The notes beneath the pieces were generated by a model. The model saw only the letters and a program-made list of their open reading frames with translations. It did not search any database and had not been told where the DNA came from. A program made the position numbers and the translations under genes. From the NCBI GenBank assembly GCA_022494885.1, contig JAGVSM010004272.1:141439-205438 (forward strand): a DNA stretch of 64,000 bases. Reading direction: 5' to 3'. The DNA is from Micrasema longulum. Lineage: Eukaryota > Arthropoda > Insecta > Trichoptera > Brachycentridae. Shown piece after piece: positions 12,100-23,735 of this stretch. Every line of letters starts with the position of its first letter. The first letter of the stretch is position 1.

Positions 12100-13430
12100 T
12101 TCAAATCACTATTATTCTATTTTTATTACAAATATCAGCACGTAAGTGTTCATTGTAACACTTAGATGTCTTCATGTTTTTAGGTGATTGATTCTGTCGG
12201 CTTACAATTCACTTTTTTTTAACATTATTACTATTATTTCCTAGCCGCCCTTAATCTACGTTCTACCTTCTATATATATATATGGATAAATATAATCATT
12301 ATCTCGTCATCCAATTGTTCAAAACAACTAAACAAAATTTATGATTTTTTTTCTTATCTTATTTGTATTCAATTTGGATTAGCGTCTGATTTCATTTTAT
12401 CACCGTCATACATCGATTTCCCACATCAATTACAGCAAAGAACTTAACAACTGTTTTGAGACGGTATAATCAACTATTTGAGGTATCTGAAACTATTTTT
12501 AACTAAAAAATACTACCATATATGTATGTGCATATATACTTTTAAAATATGTGTATTTTTTATTCGACATCAACTCTCTTACAAAATGTTGGCAAAAAAA
12601 ACATAAATCTAACATTGGCTCTTTTAGACCCAAGACGCAGAGTTTACGACGCGTTTCTGTATGTTAGCAGTTCTTATTCATATAAAACGGACTTTAGTGG
12701 TAGTCCCGGCTACCTCTACATAGGGTGAATAAATAACAGGGCTGACTATAGGAGTTGAATAATTCAAGCTTTTATGATTTACTAGTCTGAACACACGCCG
12801 CTGTATAATTATGTTTCGGTATAAAAAATCCACCCGCAAAATTTAGTTTTCACGAAAAATCCCTTTTACCTTGAAAGAGTTATGGCTATATTATTTTCAC
12901 ACAACGCGGACCATTTGTTCACATTTGGCTTTAAGCAGTAATACATTTCGATTACGTCAGAAACGGTTTTTAAATTTTGTTTAACTCTGTATCAACGGCG
13001 GCGCGGGCGCAAAGAAAAAGACTAAATCACTTTGGTGAATTTCTCAGGAGATAAATGTATTTTTATTTAAAACATTCAAGTTTGTCGGTGAAAACTGTTG
13101 TTGGAAGTTCAACTTTATTTACTATGGATAAACAAGTAGAGTTGAATCCAAAAATTTGGAATGACAAGTGACCGGTTTTACCGCTTTCGCGATATCTTCG
13201 AGGCTTAATTATGTAACAGTAATTGGACAGGTTCTTTTTTATAATTCAAATGTCAAAAATTTAAGACAGATTATTTTTTGTTCCTGAGAATTTGTAGCCA
13301 GAACGTAAAATATTGAACACATGTTAGCAGATTGTGTAAATTAGATATATTGTAATATTTTATTTTATTTTCTTCTTTTCTTTTTTTCTTCCTTTCTATT
13401 ATTATTTTTTACTTTTTTTATTTTATTTGT
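12100..13430. other. AT-rich stretch without recognised gene
   Basis: No recognised coding or repeat family was seen here. A small GC-rich knot (GGCGGCGCGGGCGC) lies near 13000. Confidence 0.35.
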
Positions 13431-13434
13431 CCAC

Positions 13435-14215
13435 TTTCGGTCTTAAAAAGAACATGTGGACTCAATCAGATGCCTCCAGGGGACCTTGTTGCTTGCTAGT
13501 ACTCTCGCCTGCTCGTATGTCAATCCCGTGACCCTAAGTTGCGATGAATAAGCCAAGAGATCATCATCACCGTCTTTCTAGGACGGCTGAATCCCACAAG
13601 TGTGATGAAGACACAATTCGGGTGAAGGTTCTCCTGAGGCGTCCGCAGCATGAGCCCAAACCAGGTCCACTGCCAAACTCTTACAACGCTCGTTATAAGA
13701 TACTGTTGCGTGTATTCCCGAACTTCAATGTTACTCATGAAATCGAAACCTTATGCCTAATTCAAGAATTGACTCTCAAAACTTAGAAGTTTGGTGTTTT
13801 GAGTTTAAGTAAGCACCTAAGCATTTGCACCTATATAGAAAAACTGGTATTATAGAATAGTCAAATAATCGGCATTTTGTTTTGACCGGGCTAAAGTTCT
13901 AGACAGTGAACATCGTGTTAAAAGTTTCTGTGGCAATTTTTAGGCTGGTTGAGAGCTACTTGTGCAGGCTACCGTGCTCAGTTATGTGAACTCATTAGTT
14001 TTAAAGGTTGCCAATTTTCTAGATTTTTTGCCCAATTTTATAGACAAGACAGGATTTGTTACACATCGTTGGAATATTATTTGTTTTGATATTAAGATCC
14101 AAACGAGCGGAGCTTTCATGCAGTTTGTCAACAATTTCCTGAATTGATAGTCCAGCAGATAATTCAAGAAGAACCACACCGTCTGTGTATTTAAAGTTAC
14201 ACAACTTTAGAGGAG
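13435..14215 (-). mobile_element. Decayed LINE (reverse transcriptase and C-terminus)
   Basis: Minus-strand frames at 14204-14019 read a reverse transcriptase active-site region whose box is FKYTDG instead of the usual YADD. It is followed by the conserved QEIVDKLHESSARL. Further 3', 13735-13440 gives LINE C-terminal sequence in broken frames, including QARVLASNKVPWRHLIEST before a stop. The replacement of the second catalytic Asp by Gly, together with the frameshifts, shows it is dead. The downstream motif pattern recalls RTE-like elements, but the clade is uncertain. Confidence 0.6.
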
Positions 14216-14261
14216 AGTTGACTTCTATGCCTTAGTCAAATATATACAAATATACATATAA

Positions 14262-14330
14262 ATTTGGATAATTTATATAGCGCCATATTTGCGAAAATCA
14301 CCTCAAAGGCGCTGTACAGTAAATAAATAT
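14262..14330 (-). mobile_element. LINE family D 3'-terminal fragment
   Basis: It shares the sequence around TTTATATAGCGCCAT and the closing AAGGCGCT with the 3' ends of the LINEs at 23.74 and 42.95 kb. The AGCGCC (14279-14284) and GGCGCT (14308-14313) words can pair as a hairpin. Only the last 70 bp of the element are present. Confidence 0.6.
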
Positions 14331-14337
14331 TCCAGCG

Positions 14338-14905
14338 CGTCTTGCAGCTACAGAGCGCATGGACAAAAATAAATCCAGCCGATATTTTTTTTTTTATTTG
14401 ACAATGAAGTTAAGAGTTTTAGTGATATATTTTAAAATGAAATAAAAAACAAATTTATAAAAATAGAAGTAAGAGTATAACAAGTCTTGCAACTACTGAG
14501 ACATTTACCAAATTTAGATATTTGATAGTTGATAACATTTACCTATTGAAGCTAGATTACTAATCGTCTTGTAGCTACAAAGTGCATGGAAGAGAGAAAT
14601 TCTAGCAAATTAAAATTATTAATAAGTCTACAAAATGAACATCGAACATAATAATATATTTTTTAAATGTTCATTCTTAAAAGTGATTATGATATATAGG
14701 AGCTAGATGACAACACGTCTTGCAGCTGCAGAGCGCATGGACAGTAAGAAATCTAGCCTCTATTTCCATTTTTTTCACAATGAAGTTAAGAGTTTTGGTG
14801 ATATTTTAAAAAATGAAAAAAAAAAACAAATTTATAAAAATAAAAGTCAGATTACAGCACATCTTGCAGCTACTGAGCGTTTGGACGGTTGGAATTCTAG
14901 ACCCC
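14338..14905 (+). repeat. Tandem array of about 145-bp units
   Basis: The word GTCTTGCAGCTACAGAGCGC, with variants, recurs at about 14338, 14483, 14565, 14716 and 14860. Spacings are about 145, 82, 151 and 144 bp. The segment after the first occurrence (ACAATGAAGTTAAGAGTTTT) is repeated after the fourth with few differences. This is a short degenerate satellite-like array beginning right after a LINE tail. Confidence 0.7.
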
Positions 14906-15184
14906 ATTTACTGTGAGATGGTACTGATTTGTTAAAGATAAAATGCATAAGTGTGTTAATTTGTTTAAATGGAGATAGAAAACAATTAGACATACTCAAA
15001 ACATTGTTGATTTTCATCAATGTGATTTATGACGGAGCGAGTAGAGAATAACTCTGCCTCGCTCCAGTAAGAAATATTTGGTATCAGTTTATTTTGAAGC
15101 ATTGATAAAAAAAAGCTGTTTTCTGAATCCAGTCTTAATATTAAATTTATTTTAATAATTTTACAAGAAGTTATTATTATTAAT

Positions 15185-15370
15185 TATTTTATTTACAAAA
15201 AAACATATTTGCGTTCTTATGATTTACCCAAATATTTCAATTTTGGGACCATTTATAATGAGTGGTAAAAAAACTCACTAATTGAAAATGTGAATCAAAT
15301 TAAAGTATAGCGGGGTTTGATCCTAATCTTTGAGTTTGCAGAACCCCCGACGGGACTACAACTCGGTATA
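15185..15370 (-). mobile_element. SINE family S2, diverged copy
   Basis: The plus strand shows the family 3' body first (CATATTTGCGTTCTTATGAT, TTTACCCAAATATTTCAAT), then a decayed box B (GGGGTTTGATCC) and head (GGGACTACAACTCGG). The orientation is therefore minus. Confidence 0.7.
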
Positions 15371-15724
15371 TGATATAAATAATAAACACAACTTAAGTTA
15401 TTCACGTTGACGCCAATATTATATTAATGTGCCAAAATTTAATACTTAGCATATTGAAAAAAGTTATTTTTATCAGGGAATTTTTTTTTTATCAATTTTC
15501 CAGACGAAATAAAAATTAGCAATGTCGTTTCTAAATTTAAACTAAACCTTAAAATATTTGTTTATCAACCTCTTTAATTAAATGTTGCTTTTACTTTATT
15601 TATTTTAAAATTAAAGAAATATGTTTTTTCTTTTTGGAAATGTTTTTTCTACAGTACTTGAAGTTTTTTTGTTAAGTAACTTGAAAACCTTATTTTATAA
15701 TTTTTTCACCATGTTGTATCATGT

Positions 15725-15815
15725 ATGTGGATAGATGTGTATGTGCGTGTGAGTGAGTGTGCGTGTGCGTACATACATGCGTGTGCACGCTTGCTCATTT
15801 GCATGCATATGTATA
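15725..15815. repeat. GT/GC-rich alternating purine-pyrimidine tract
   Basis: An interrupted run of GT, GC and AT dinucleotides (GTGTATGTGCGTGTGAG, GTGCGTGTGCGTACATACAT, GCGTGTGCACGC). This kind of tract is typical of imperfect microsatellites and is compatible with Z-DNA formation. Confidence 0.7.
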
Positions 15816-16534
15816 TGAACTTATTTATAAAAAAAAGTTTTGTACACGTTGATTTATTTTTTTAAAATATATGTGTATTTTGTACTTAAATTATTGATAT
15901 TGCACAAGCACAAGCACAAGAGGTTGCTTCTTTTTTGGTGTGGTATTTTGTTTTGTTTTTTTGTTCCTGTACTTCTGCTTTATTATGTTTTTCTTTTTGT
16001 TAACATGTAGTAACTTTATATTTTATTAAATAAAATAAAATACTCAATAAAAAAATGTCAATAAATATTTAATTATAATTTTAGTTGATTCAACAAGGAA
16101 TATTTATAATAAAAACGTAGTCAATCATAACGAGTACATTGTTATATAAGTAATCAATAAAAAATAAATTCATTCTTAAGTTATTTCAGTTTGGCGTGTT
16201 AATTAGTGTAGGTACCATAACAAATTCTACCAATTTTTTCAAAGAAAATGAATTTTCTTCCCCTATATATTTCAAATTCCATTATTTGTTTGCATTACAC
16301 TTTGTAGTCGCGTGACAACATTTAGCTCGAGTGCTTTTCTTACGTACAGTTTTGAATAATTTACTTTTTTGATAAGACCTGCGTAGTTAGGGGCGGAATT
16401 TATGCGGGAAGAATATAATTAATTGGTCCTATTAAAGCGACTTTTACAAGTTACAGGCACAAACTGTTGCATTGTTTAATAAAGCATTAAAGAGCTGGCA
16501 ATTTATATCGTGACAACCGAAGAAAGCACAATAA

Positions 16535-17300
16535 TAATATAATCATCATCATTATTCCATGTCCGCTCCCTAGTAGGAGCATATGGTTTTTTTTTATTGT
16601 TTTTTACAATATACATAAGAGGTAAAACAGAGTTAAAAAAAAATAAAGGACAATTACATAGCAATGAAATACATATTAACAGTAAAAACAGTAAACGAAA
16701 AATCTCACAAAGGCATGGCCTGTTCGTGGGTATTCAAGAAATGATTATAAATATTTTTTCCTACAATAAATGAGCAGGTATAATATTTTTGTGTCATATC
16801 TTCTTTTTGTGGTGCCTTGTTAGGTTCTCCTGACGTTGGCGATCACTATAGAGAAAGCATCTCGGTCCTGCGCTACTCCGCAGCCAGGACAACTGCTTAT
16901 ATCCTCGCCAAAGAGATTCCTGGGAAAAGATTACCGGAGTGGTTTCCCGTTGCCTCCTCTGGTGGATTTTTCTCTTTGGGTTACCTTCTCCTAGCTGGTT
17001 GTTTATTATTAGAAAGAGAAAAGAAAATACTCTGGAAAAGATTACAAGGTATTTTTTTATTTTATAGTATCCACAAAGAGCCTCCATGAATCTCAATTGG
17101 CTGACAACTTCTTCGCGTCCTCCTAAGTCAGGTTCTCGTCCCTAAGTTTTGTCATAAACTGCAGACAAATAGTCAACAGTAGACGTCCTGGATGTCAAGA
17201 ACCTAATACTTTGTAAAGTAGACAAGCGTGCCTAAGGCTTTCAGGAAGCATCCGTAGTATATGGCTTAGCCAACCATATCGCCTCCGCTTGACGACGGTT
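16535..17300 (-). mobile_element. RTE-like LINE 3' part, split by a nested insertion
   Basis: The minus-strand sequence 17300-17073 reads, with several stops, a LINE C-terminus: RRRYGWLSHILRM, then PGRLLLTIC and LRDENLT, then WRLFVDT. The element's last 35 bp (CCATATGCTCCTACTAGGG on the minus strand) reappear only at 16590-16560, followed by an ATGATGATG-type tail. The intact junction at 50.48 kb shows these pieces should be contiguous. Short tandem tails and this C-terminal pattern suit the RTE group, but the assignment is by eye. Confidence 0.6.
16590..17068 (-). mobile_element. Unidentified retroelement inserted into the RTE-like LINE
   Basis: About 480 bp separates the coding end and the 3' tail of the surrounding element. 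On the minus strand it contains GGCAACGGGAAACCACTCC and ends in an A run (T run 16587-16595 on the plus strand), as a retrotransposed copy would. It carries 90- and 100-codon ORFs on the two strands with no recognised domain. It may be a SINE or the 3' UTR of another LINE. Confidence 0.5.
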
Positions 17301-17374
17301 TTAACCGGAGTTTGTCCGTTCTCTTATATGCTTCATGAAGGTCCATGAAGAAGTGTAGAAATTGAAAAAATAAT

Positions 17375-17672
17375 ATTTTCAGGCGATGCCTAGTATGTAG
17401 GTGAAATAATTCAATTAGATGAATCTCACCAGCATAAATAAAAGTTTTAGCTAAAGAGCTTTGCAAGTTAAAGAACTTCACAAACATCAACAGATGGAAG
17501 AATTGAAGGAATATAGATGTTCAAATATAGGCAGAATGGTCAATGTTACACAGTGTGAAAAGTGGCCACTTAAACTAGCCAATGACAGGTCATAAACCCT
17601 GTAAATGCCTAGACTTCCATATTCCCTTCTCAGAAATTTTTTTCCCTCTCTGTTGAAATAAATTTAAATCAA
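17375..17672 (-). mobile_element. Family M element with internal segment
   Basis: The right arm from CAACAGATGGAAGAATTGAA to CTCTGTTGAAATAAATTTAA is well kept (17490-17672). To its left are the internal words GATGAATCTCACC and TTCAGGCGATGCC, which recur in reverse orientation at 60.91-60.95 kb and in part at 54.05 kb. This copy therefore shows more of the parent element than the pure palindrome does. Confidence 0.7.
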
Positions 17673-17719
17673 AATATTTGTATTATTTACTTATTGATCC
17701 CCCTTATCTACTTAAAGGC

Positions 17720-17890
17720 TTCCATTCCGTGTGCCATCTAGACTGACCAGACAAAATTTTCTGTTTTACACAGACAACGAGTCAACGAACTATTCAAAAC
17801 ATAAACAATTCTGTTTGATTGTAATTTTTTAAGAAATATTATTTTATTCTTTGTCAAAGGCGTAATCCGTCAAAATAAATAAATATCTAA
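17720..17890 (+). mobile_element. CR1/Jockey-like LINE tail, short
   Basis: A frame reads RVPSRLTRQNFLFYTDN, comparable to the INVP... segment near the end of the LINE ORF at 47.2 kb. It is followed by AAAGGCGTAATCCGTC and an AAATAAATAAA tail, like the 3' end at 56.05 kb. It is strongly 5' truncated. Confidence 0.55.
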
Positions 17891-18199
17891 GTATGCCAAA
17901 AGTATAACTACAGGTTTACCGAGGCTGATAATTTTCATGACAGTGAACGTAAATTTAAGTAAAATGTAGGAATGTTGATAGAAGCAGACAAATCGTATTA
18001 TTTTTTACATATTTTTTATTTCTTACCTTTTACATTTATTATATTCAACATAATTTTAATTGTCTTCAGTAAAAAAACATTTTTTTGTTTGTGCCTGGGT
18101 GTTCTACGCTAATATACAAAGAAATCAAGTATATTTTGTACACTTTGTTTGTTATTTATAACAAATAAAATAAAATTAATAAATTATTTTGTTTTACAG

Positions 18200-19400
18200 T
18201 AATAACTGAATCAATAAAATAATCGTTTCATTTATTTTTATTTGTTATACGCGACAGTTTTTCATCAAACTAATGGTTATGTAGCGTGCAAGGAGTAGCT
18301 GCGATAAATCCCTTATTCTTATCATGCACTGCATACAATTTATTCTGAACCGACATGTGACATGAAGAGTGAAGGATTAAATATAATACACATATTCTTC
18401 CGTCATGAGCAAAAATACAGTTTTTTGTTAAAAACCATATATTGAGTTAAAAATGAGGTGTTGTACAAGCAATTTGAAACCATTTGGTATATAGTAATGA
18501 GCAGTAAAAAAATGTTTTAGTTCGAAAAACGATATAATGTTTTTCACAGTTTTTAATTTATTTTGGCAATAACACAATATCTAGAGATCCATCAACAAAA
18601 ACTCTATGACATACACAGGTTTTATGCATTCTATACATTTGACATGCTTTGTTTTTGCTTGTGATTATTAACAAAAAAAAATTTAATTTGAAGTTGATAA
18701 ATTCTAAAAAGTTTCATGTCTCAAAATATGCCTTTAGCAAATAACTGCCTTTTAGCTATAAATGACAGTTTTGTTCAATTTCGTTTGACACTCTCATTCT
18801 TATCAATTCTACATGCCTTAGATTTGCACTCTTGCCTCATTTCATCATTTGAAATCCTGTCATACACTTTTCTTTGTGTGTTCACGATATGTTAAACAGA
18901 AGGATATTTAATGAATAAAAACAGATTCGTTGTTCATCCTTGAAGTTGCCATGAAATATTTGTTTCAAAGGTTTTCATCTTACTTTTCTGTCACAAATAA
19001 TCGAGACACGCTGCATTTGATTAAAAAATACAGCATTCTCTTTACCATTGGGTATGAATAAGGGTATAATGATGACATAAGTACGTTGTGTATTGCTAAG
19101 AATTCTACCTATTCTCGTTTTTTTGAAGACGGAATGTGAATGAAACGAAAATATTATTCATTATTTAAACTATTTTTCAATATATAAATATAAACTTCAA
19201 TTAATATATTATTAGTAAATCACAGAAATGCAAATACGTATTTAGACAAAACTTATATACTTTTGATGTCTAAATTTTTGATGTGATAACTGGAAAGTTA
19301 AACTCCTCAGAAGAGCAAAAAAACGTTATACGAACCCAATTATTTAGCTACACAACTTATATTATGCGAAATCGTTTATCATAGAAAGTTTTTTTTATTT
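18200..19400. other. AT-rich stretch without recognised gene
   Basis: No recognisable coding segment, SINE or LINE was found. A partial inverted similarity between GACAGTTTTTCATCAAACTA (18253) and a region near 20.07 kb is too weak to call. Confidence 0.35.
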
Positions 19401-19401
19401 T

Positions 19402-19656
19402 ATCATCATAATCATAATTCTCTTTTCGCACCTAATGGTGCACAGGGCGCTGCATTGGTACACCAATAACAGCGTGTTTCGATTATATTTTATGTTGTGA
19501 CATGAATAAAATATGATCAGTCTTACGCTTTAGGTCCAGAGACTATGAAATATTATTTTTATTAAAATAAATATTTCATATCAACAATGCCGGGAATCAA
19601 TCGCGAGACCTCTTACTAGGTAAGCAAATGCAATGATCATTTCACCACGAGGCTGA
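19402..19656 (-). mobile_element. SINE family S1, near complete
   Basis: Read on the minus strand: head GCCTCGTGGTGAAATGATCA, box B-like region AGAGGTCTCGCGATTGATTC, body TCTCTGGACC, and 3' body TTGGTGTACCAATGCAG. It ends in an ATGATGATA-type tail at 19402-19412 of the plus strand. It matches the copy at 38.9 kb over its length. Confidence 0.8.
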
Positions 19657-20504
19657 CTATTTATTTTATCTGTGTAACCATATTCGTGTAATTTGTACAA
19701 ATAACAGGACTATTTCAGATAGATTCAGCTTAAACCATTAAATGTGAGACAAAAATAAGTTTAGTTTCATATGTTACTGAAACATCTTATAATAGTTGAG
19801 TCACTGAAAAAATGACATTAATAAGCATAATTTTTTTATTTAAATCATTGTTTTCTATAAATTCAGTTGTTTAAATATATTTTGAGTAGTCGCATAAATG
19901 TATTATTAATATCATTAACGCGAGCACACACAAAGAAAATTTTCTCATATAAATCGAAAAACTAACAAAAAAAAGTTATTTTTTTATGCCCGCCCATCAA
20001 AGATATTTAGGAAACAAACAACTCAAATGAAATAGTTATGTTTGTTTGTAACCTACGAGATATATACGACAGTTTTTAGTAGAGTTTTTGTCAAACTATC
20101 GCATGACAAGAGTGCAGTTTATTCGAGTATCTAAAAGTGCATGTTGCAACATAATAAAAACATTTCTGATTATAACTTGCAGTCAAATTTTGAAACTTAA
20201 TAACCACAGTGTTGTATCGTTAAAAAATAGTAATCTATAAGTAAGACTGCATAACCAAATTTAATGCACAAGGAATATGAGTTATTTTTAAATATCTTTA
20301 AAAAAAAATCTAATTTTCCTCACCGAAATGTGTTTTTATTTTTTTACTTGTGAATAATCTACTCGCATGTACGTCATTAATCCAAGATTAAATACGTTAA
20401 ATAAATTATTACAAAAATATAAAATAAGAATATTTTATTCAGAAAATTGCTTTTCAAATTCTGTTTGTGCTGCAGAGCAGTGTTTATTTAGTATTTTTGG
20501 TATT

Positions 20505-20605
20505 ATACTGGTTGGTTGGAAGAAATTGCCATTTGGCAATAAGCCCGCCGATGTAAAAATAACATTATGTACAAAAAGTTAAATAAATAAAAAATAAAAA
20601 AAATT
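20505..20605 (+). mobile_element. LINE family B 3'-terminal fragment
   Basis: The sequence TTGGAAGAAATTGCCATTTG with the palindromic ATTGCCATTTGGCAAT (20525-20540), AAGCCCGCC and an AAATAAATAAAAAATAAA tail is the conserved 3' end shared with copies at 21.15, 22.74, 26.08 and 50.23 kb. Confidence 0.7.
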
Positions 20606-20714
20606 AATTTCACTACTCACTAGGTATTATGACTTTTTAGTAGAACATTTTTTTTTTACACCTCGACATAATTTAAAAGTTTTTTCATTATTTTTTTACA
20701 GTCACTATAAAGTA

Positions 20715-21235
20715 TTCAGTGGGTATTCTTCATAGTCCTAACGCTCCTATATACCTGCTTGAAAAATGTCAACGCTTATCAGTTCATGGTTTACCTCTTC
20801 GTTCTAATTCTCAAGGCACTCTCTAAATACCCATCAACAATTCCTCTTTCTTTTCTTACTCATATAGTGTCCATGCGGCTCGACTGTGGAATCATCTCCC
20901 ATCAACCATCAAAGATGTTACTATACATTATCTCTGTTTAAATTACGTCTGAAGAAACATCTCCTTTCTCTTCCTTAATTTCTCCTCCTTTCCTTTTTCC
21001 TCTTTTTTCCTTTTCCCGTTGAGTAATTAAAGGTAATTTATTACGTTTATTTCTATTTTTATATATCTTTAGCTTTTTAATATTTTTTATCTATTGAATA
21101 TGTTCTGTAACTTGAATTATAAAAATTAAAACTTTTATTTTATTAGTTGGCTGGAAGAAATTTCCATTTGGTAATAAGCCCGCCAATATACAAATAACAT
21201 TATGTCCAAAAAATTTTATTAATAAATATAAATAA
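20715..21235 (+). mobile_element. LINE family B, 5'-truncated, frameshifted
   Basis: Broken frames read RLWNHLPSTIK-type sequence followed by a SLFKLRLKKHLL-like segment. This is the usual C-terminal end of a LINE polymerase. The 3' UTR runs to the conserved family B end (AAATTTCCATTTGGTAATAA, AAGCCCGCC) with tail AATAAATATAAATAAAT at about 21235. It lies just downstream of the shorter copy at 20505-20605, in the same orientation. Confidence 0.65.
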
Positions 21236-21254
21236 ATATTCTTAAAGTATTTGA

Positions 21255-21490
21255 ATTAAAGATCTTCCACGTGAAAAGTGGTTTACGGGAAATCATTGAA
21301 CAACCTTGGAATATCGCAATTTGTTGTTCGTTACCCGAAGGTATTTGTGATTCGGAGGACAACCGATAAACTTTTAATTTTTAATCTAGTGTTGTGAGTA
21401 TGGAAAACTTTTTTTTATATTCCGAATCGAGAAAGTGACCTAAAATATTTTTTTCGTCACACAGTTGTTTTACCGGCAGGCGAAAGCAAA
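21255..21490 (+). repeat. Dispersed repeat R5, copy 1
   Basis: It shares with 35437-35645 a series of ordered blocks: TCTTCCA.GTGAAAA, GGGAAATCATTGAACAA, TTTGTGATTCGGAG, ATATTCCG and CCGGCAGG. Divergence is high. No ORF or terminal repeat was found, so the class is unknown. Confidence 0.55.
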
Positions 21491-21869
21491 GTTGTTTTAC
21501 TTTAGAGATATTTGAAGATAACGCGAACGAGATAATTAAAGCCCAGAGGGGCAACTAGCATTGGAAGCAAACAGGATTGTTTTCGACTGTCGATAAAGTA
21601 AAATCGATATTTATTTACAAAAATGTGTATATTTGCATACAAATTTCAAGTATCTTCGTCAATTACGATTAAACAAGTAAAAAATAAATCCATATTCTAT
21701 TTTTCATTCAAAAAACCTAATTTTACTTTGTAGATAAAATTAGAGATAAATGCTAACTACTTTCCATTTAAAACGGGTTCTGAATACCAAGTTTTGAAGC
21801 CATAAATTTATTTATTTATACTATTTATTTGTGCATACAATAACATATACATATAAAAAAAAAATTCCC

Positions 21870-22090
21870 TCACTATATGAAACCAAGAGCCATGTGTTGA
21901 GTTGAGATACAACATAATGGAAAGTGAAAGCATGGAAGCATTAACATTCGAAAAAAACGAAAGACGTTTTTTGTAAAATAAGTAACCAAAGTAAACGCCT
22001 TCACATTCACCTGTCATTGGCTGATATAAGTAATTACTGTACGTGCTGTGCATATTTAAATATCCACATTCCTTTAAAAAAAAAATTGTC
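21870..22090. repeat. Dispersed repeat with partial family M sequence
   Basis: AACCAAGAGCCATGTGTTGA and TAATGGAAAGTG (21880-21930) recur as the reverse complement at 34863-34950. The right part (CACCTGTCATTGGCTG, AATATCCACATTCC) is a degenerate family M arm. Confidence 0.45.
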
Positions 22091-22431
22091 AATTCCTTTA
22101 AAGAAAATTAGCTGAAACTTTTACTGATTTACTTAAACTACACTAGAAAATAACTTGTAGGTGAAAATTTAATGTTTTTGTAGATATTCGATGAATTTGC
22201 ATTATGAAAGCGAAGATTTATGTTTTAAATTATTTAAGATCGTATTTGTTTGAGCTGAACTGGGATATTTTTTTTTTTAAACTTACATAAAAACATATCC
22301 CCAGTTATTTGATTTAACAATATTTTAGGGATCTTAGAATATTTTAAGACATACGATACTGAATGTAACCCTCTATTTAAGTGTATTAAAATTTATACAC
22401 ATTCCAAATAATAGAGCAATTTGTTACGTAA

Positions 22432-22655
22432 AAAAATTAATGTTGAATGTTACATTATGTGTAAAATGACCACTTAAACCATAGAAAAATATTGAAATTT
22501 GTTGAAACAGAAGAAACACATTTTTGAGGAGGGAATATTGAAGTCTAGGCATTTACAGGGTTTATGACCTGTCGTCGGCTGGTTAATAAATCCCTAAAGA
22601 GGAAATCCATCCAGTCTGCGAACATTTGGACATACTGAAAACATAATCATGCAAA
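22432..22655 (+). mobile_element. Family M, rearranged copy
   Basis: A short inverted arm piece (TGTTGAATGTTACATTATGT) precedes a left arm (TGAAACAGAAGAAACACATT, GTCTAGGCATTTACAGGG, GACCTGTCGTCGGCTGG). This runs into the outer block AGAGGAAATCCATCCAGTC and AACATTTGGACATACTGAAA. The outer block is the same as beside 6.28, 29.43 and 53.96 kb. Confidence 0.7.
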
Positions 22656-22679
22656 AATAAATTATCAGAACTCCTATAT

Positions 22680-23165
22680 TTCTTTATTTATTTATTTGAC
22701 ACTTTATATATACATACAATAAATATAAATATAAGGGCGGGCATATTGCCTTAAGGCGATTTGTTCCTATCTACCCAAACCGTTCAGTTTGAGAAAATTA
22801 TAAATACATGGACATATTGAATCTTACAATTTTATACAAAAATTAAAAGCAAAGATTAACAAAAAAAAATTAACACTATACTATGAAGAGAAGAGAGGGA
22901 ATGGGAAGGAAAGAAGAAGGATAAAGGAACAATTTTAATATTTAGATAGTGACATTTCAATCTTGACTTAAATGTAAATAAAGAAGGGAGCGTCTCTAAC
23001 ATTAGTGGGTAGATTATTCCACAATCGAGCGGCTACTACTATGAAAGAGGAGGCAAGAAAATTAGAGCGATGACAGGGTATTTAAAGTTTTCTCTCGTTA
23101 CTATAACGAAGAGAAAGTCCGTGTTGTGAAAGAGGTTGGATGAGCTTTCTCTAATAAGTCTTCTG
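22680..23165 (-). mobile_element. LINE family B, 5'-truncated
   Basis: The minus strand reads AARLWNNLPTNVRDA, then after a frameshift SLFTFKSRLKCHYL, the typical LINE polymerase C-terminus. The 3' end carries the family hairpin (ATTGCCTTAAGGCGAT, 22745-22760), the word GGGCGGGC and a tail seen as TTTATTTATTTATTT at 22682-22697. Confidence 0.65.
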
Positions 23166-23735
23166 TATTATTTTCTGAAAAAGTTTTGTTTTCCTGTTAA
23201 AATTTTTATCGAATATATATTTCTTGTTTATTTAAGTCATTAAAATTTACGCAAAAATGATACGGCATTATAGCTTTTAACCCTTCACGTTAGAATGACA
23301 AGAGGCCATCCGTCAAGCTGATGTTAAGCCTTAAAAAAGGTTTACAGTTCCGACTCCGCCCGCCATCGCGCTGCGTAGCGTGTTGCATGCTAAATGGATC
23401 CGCCAGGAAAAGTAAATTATTGTTAGAAAAAATAACTAAAAACCTTTTTAATTTGACATTTAATGTTAATGTAACGCATTAAAATATCTTTTGTTTCAAC
23501 AAATGCGTAAATTTTCAATTTTGAATGTGACGTAAATATCTCGTCTAGATTTCGCTATCGACACACATACACATATGTCAACTATCTCCTTCCGTACAAC
23601 GTATTTTGAAATAAACAGTGGATTTTTAAAATTTGTTCTTGTTTTCTGAACATGTATGTTTCTTAATTATAATGCTTTAGCTGTCAAAATCCTAAATTAA
23701 AAATGATAATAATGAATAAAAATAATTATAATATT

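Noticed and set aside
15725..15815. Telomere-like or coding repeat
   Set aside because: It is an irregular GT/GC/AT dinucleotide tract with no fixed unit such as TTAGG.
16794..17096. Overlapping 90- and 100-codon ORFs as genes
   Set aside because: They span the junction of an RTE-like remnant and a nested poly(A)-ended insertion, so the reading frames are fortuitous.
22680..22700. TTTATTTATTTATTT tracts as independent microsatellites
   Set aside because: Here, at 52170 and elsewhere they are the 3' tails of minus-strand LINE copies.
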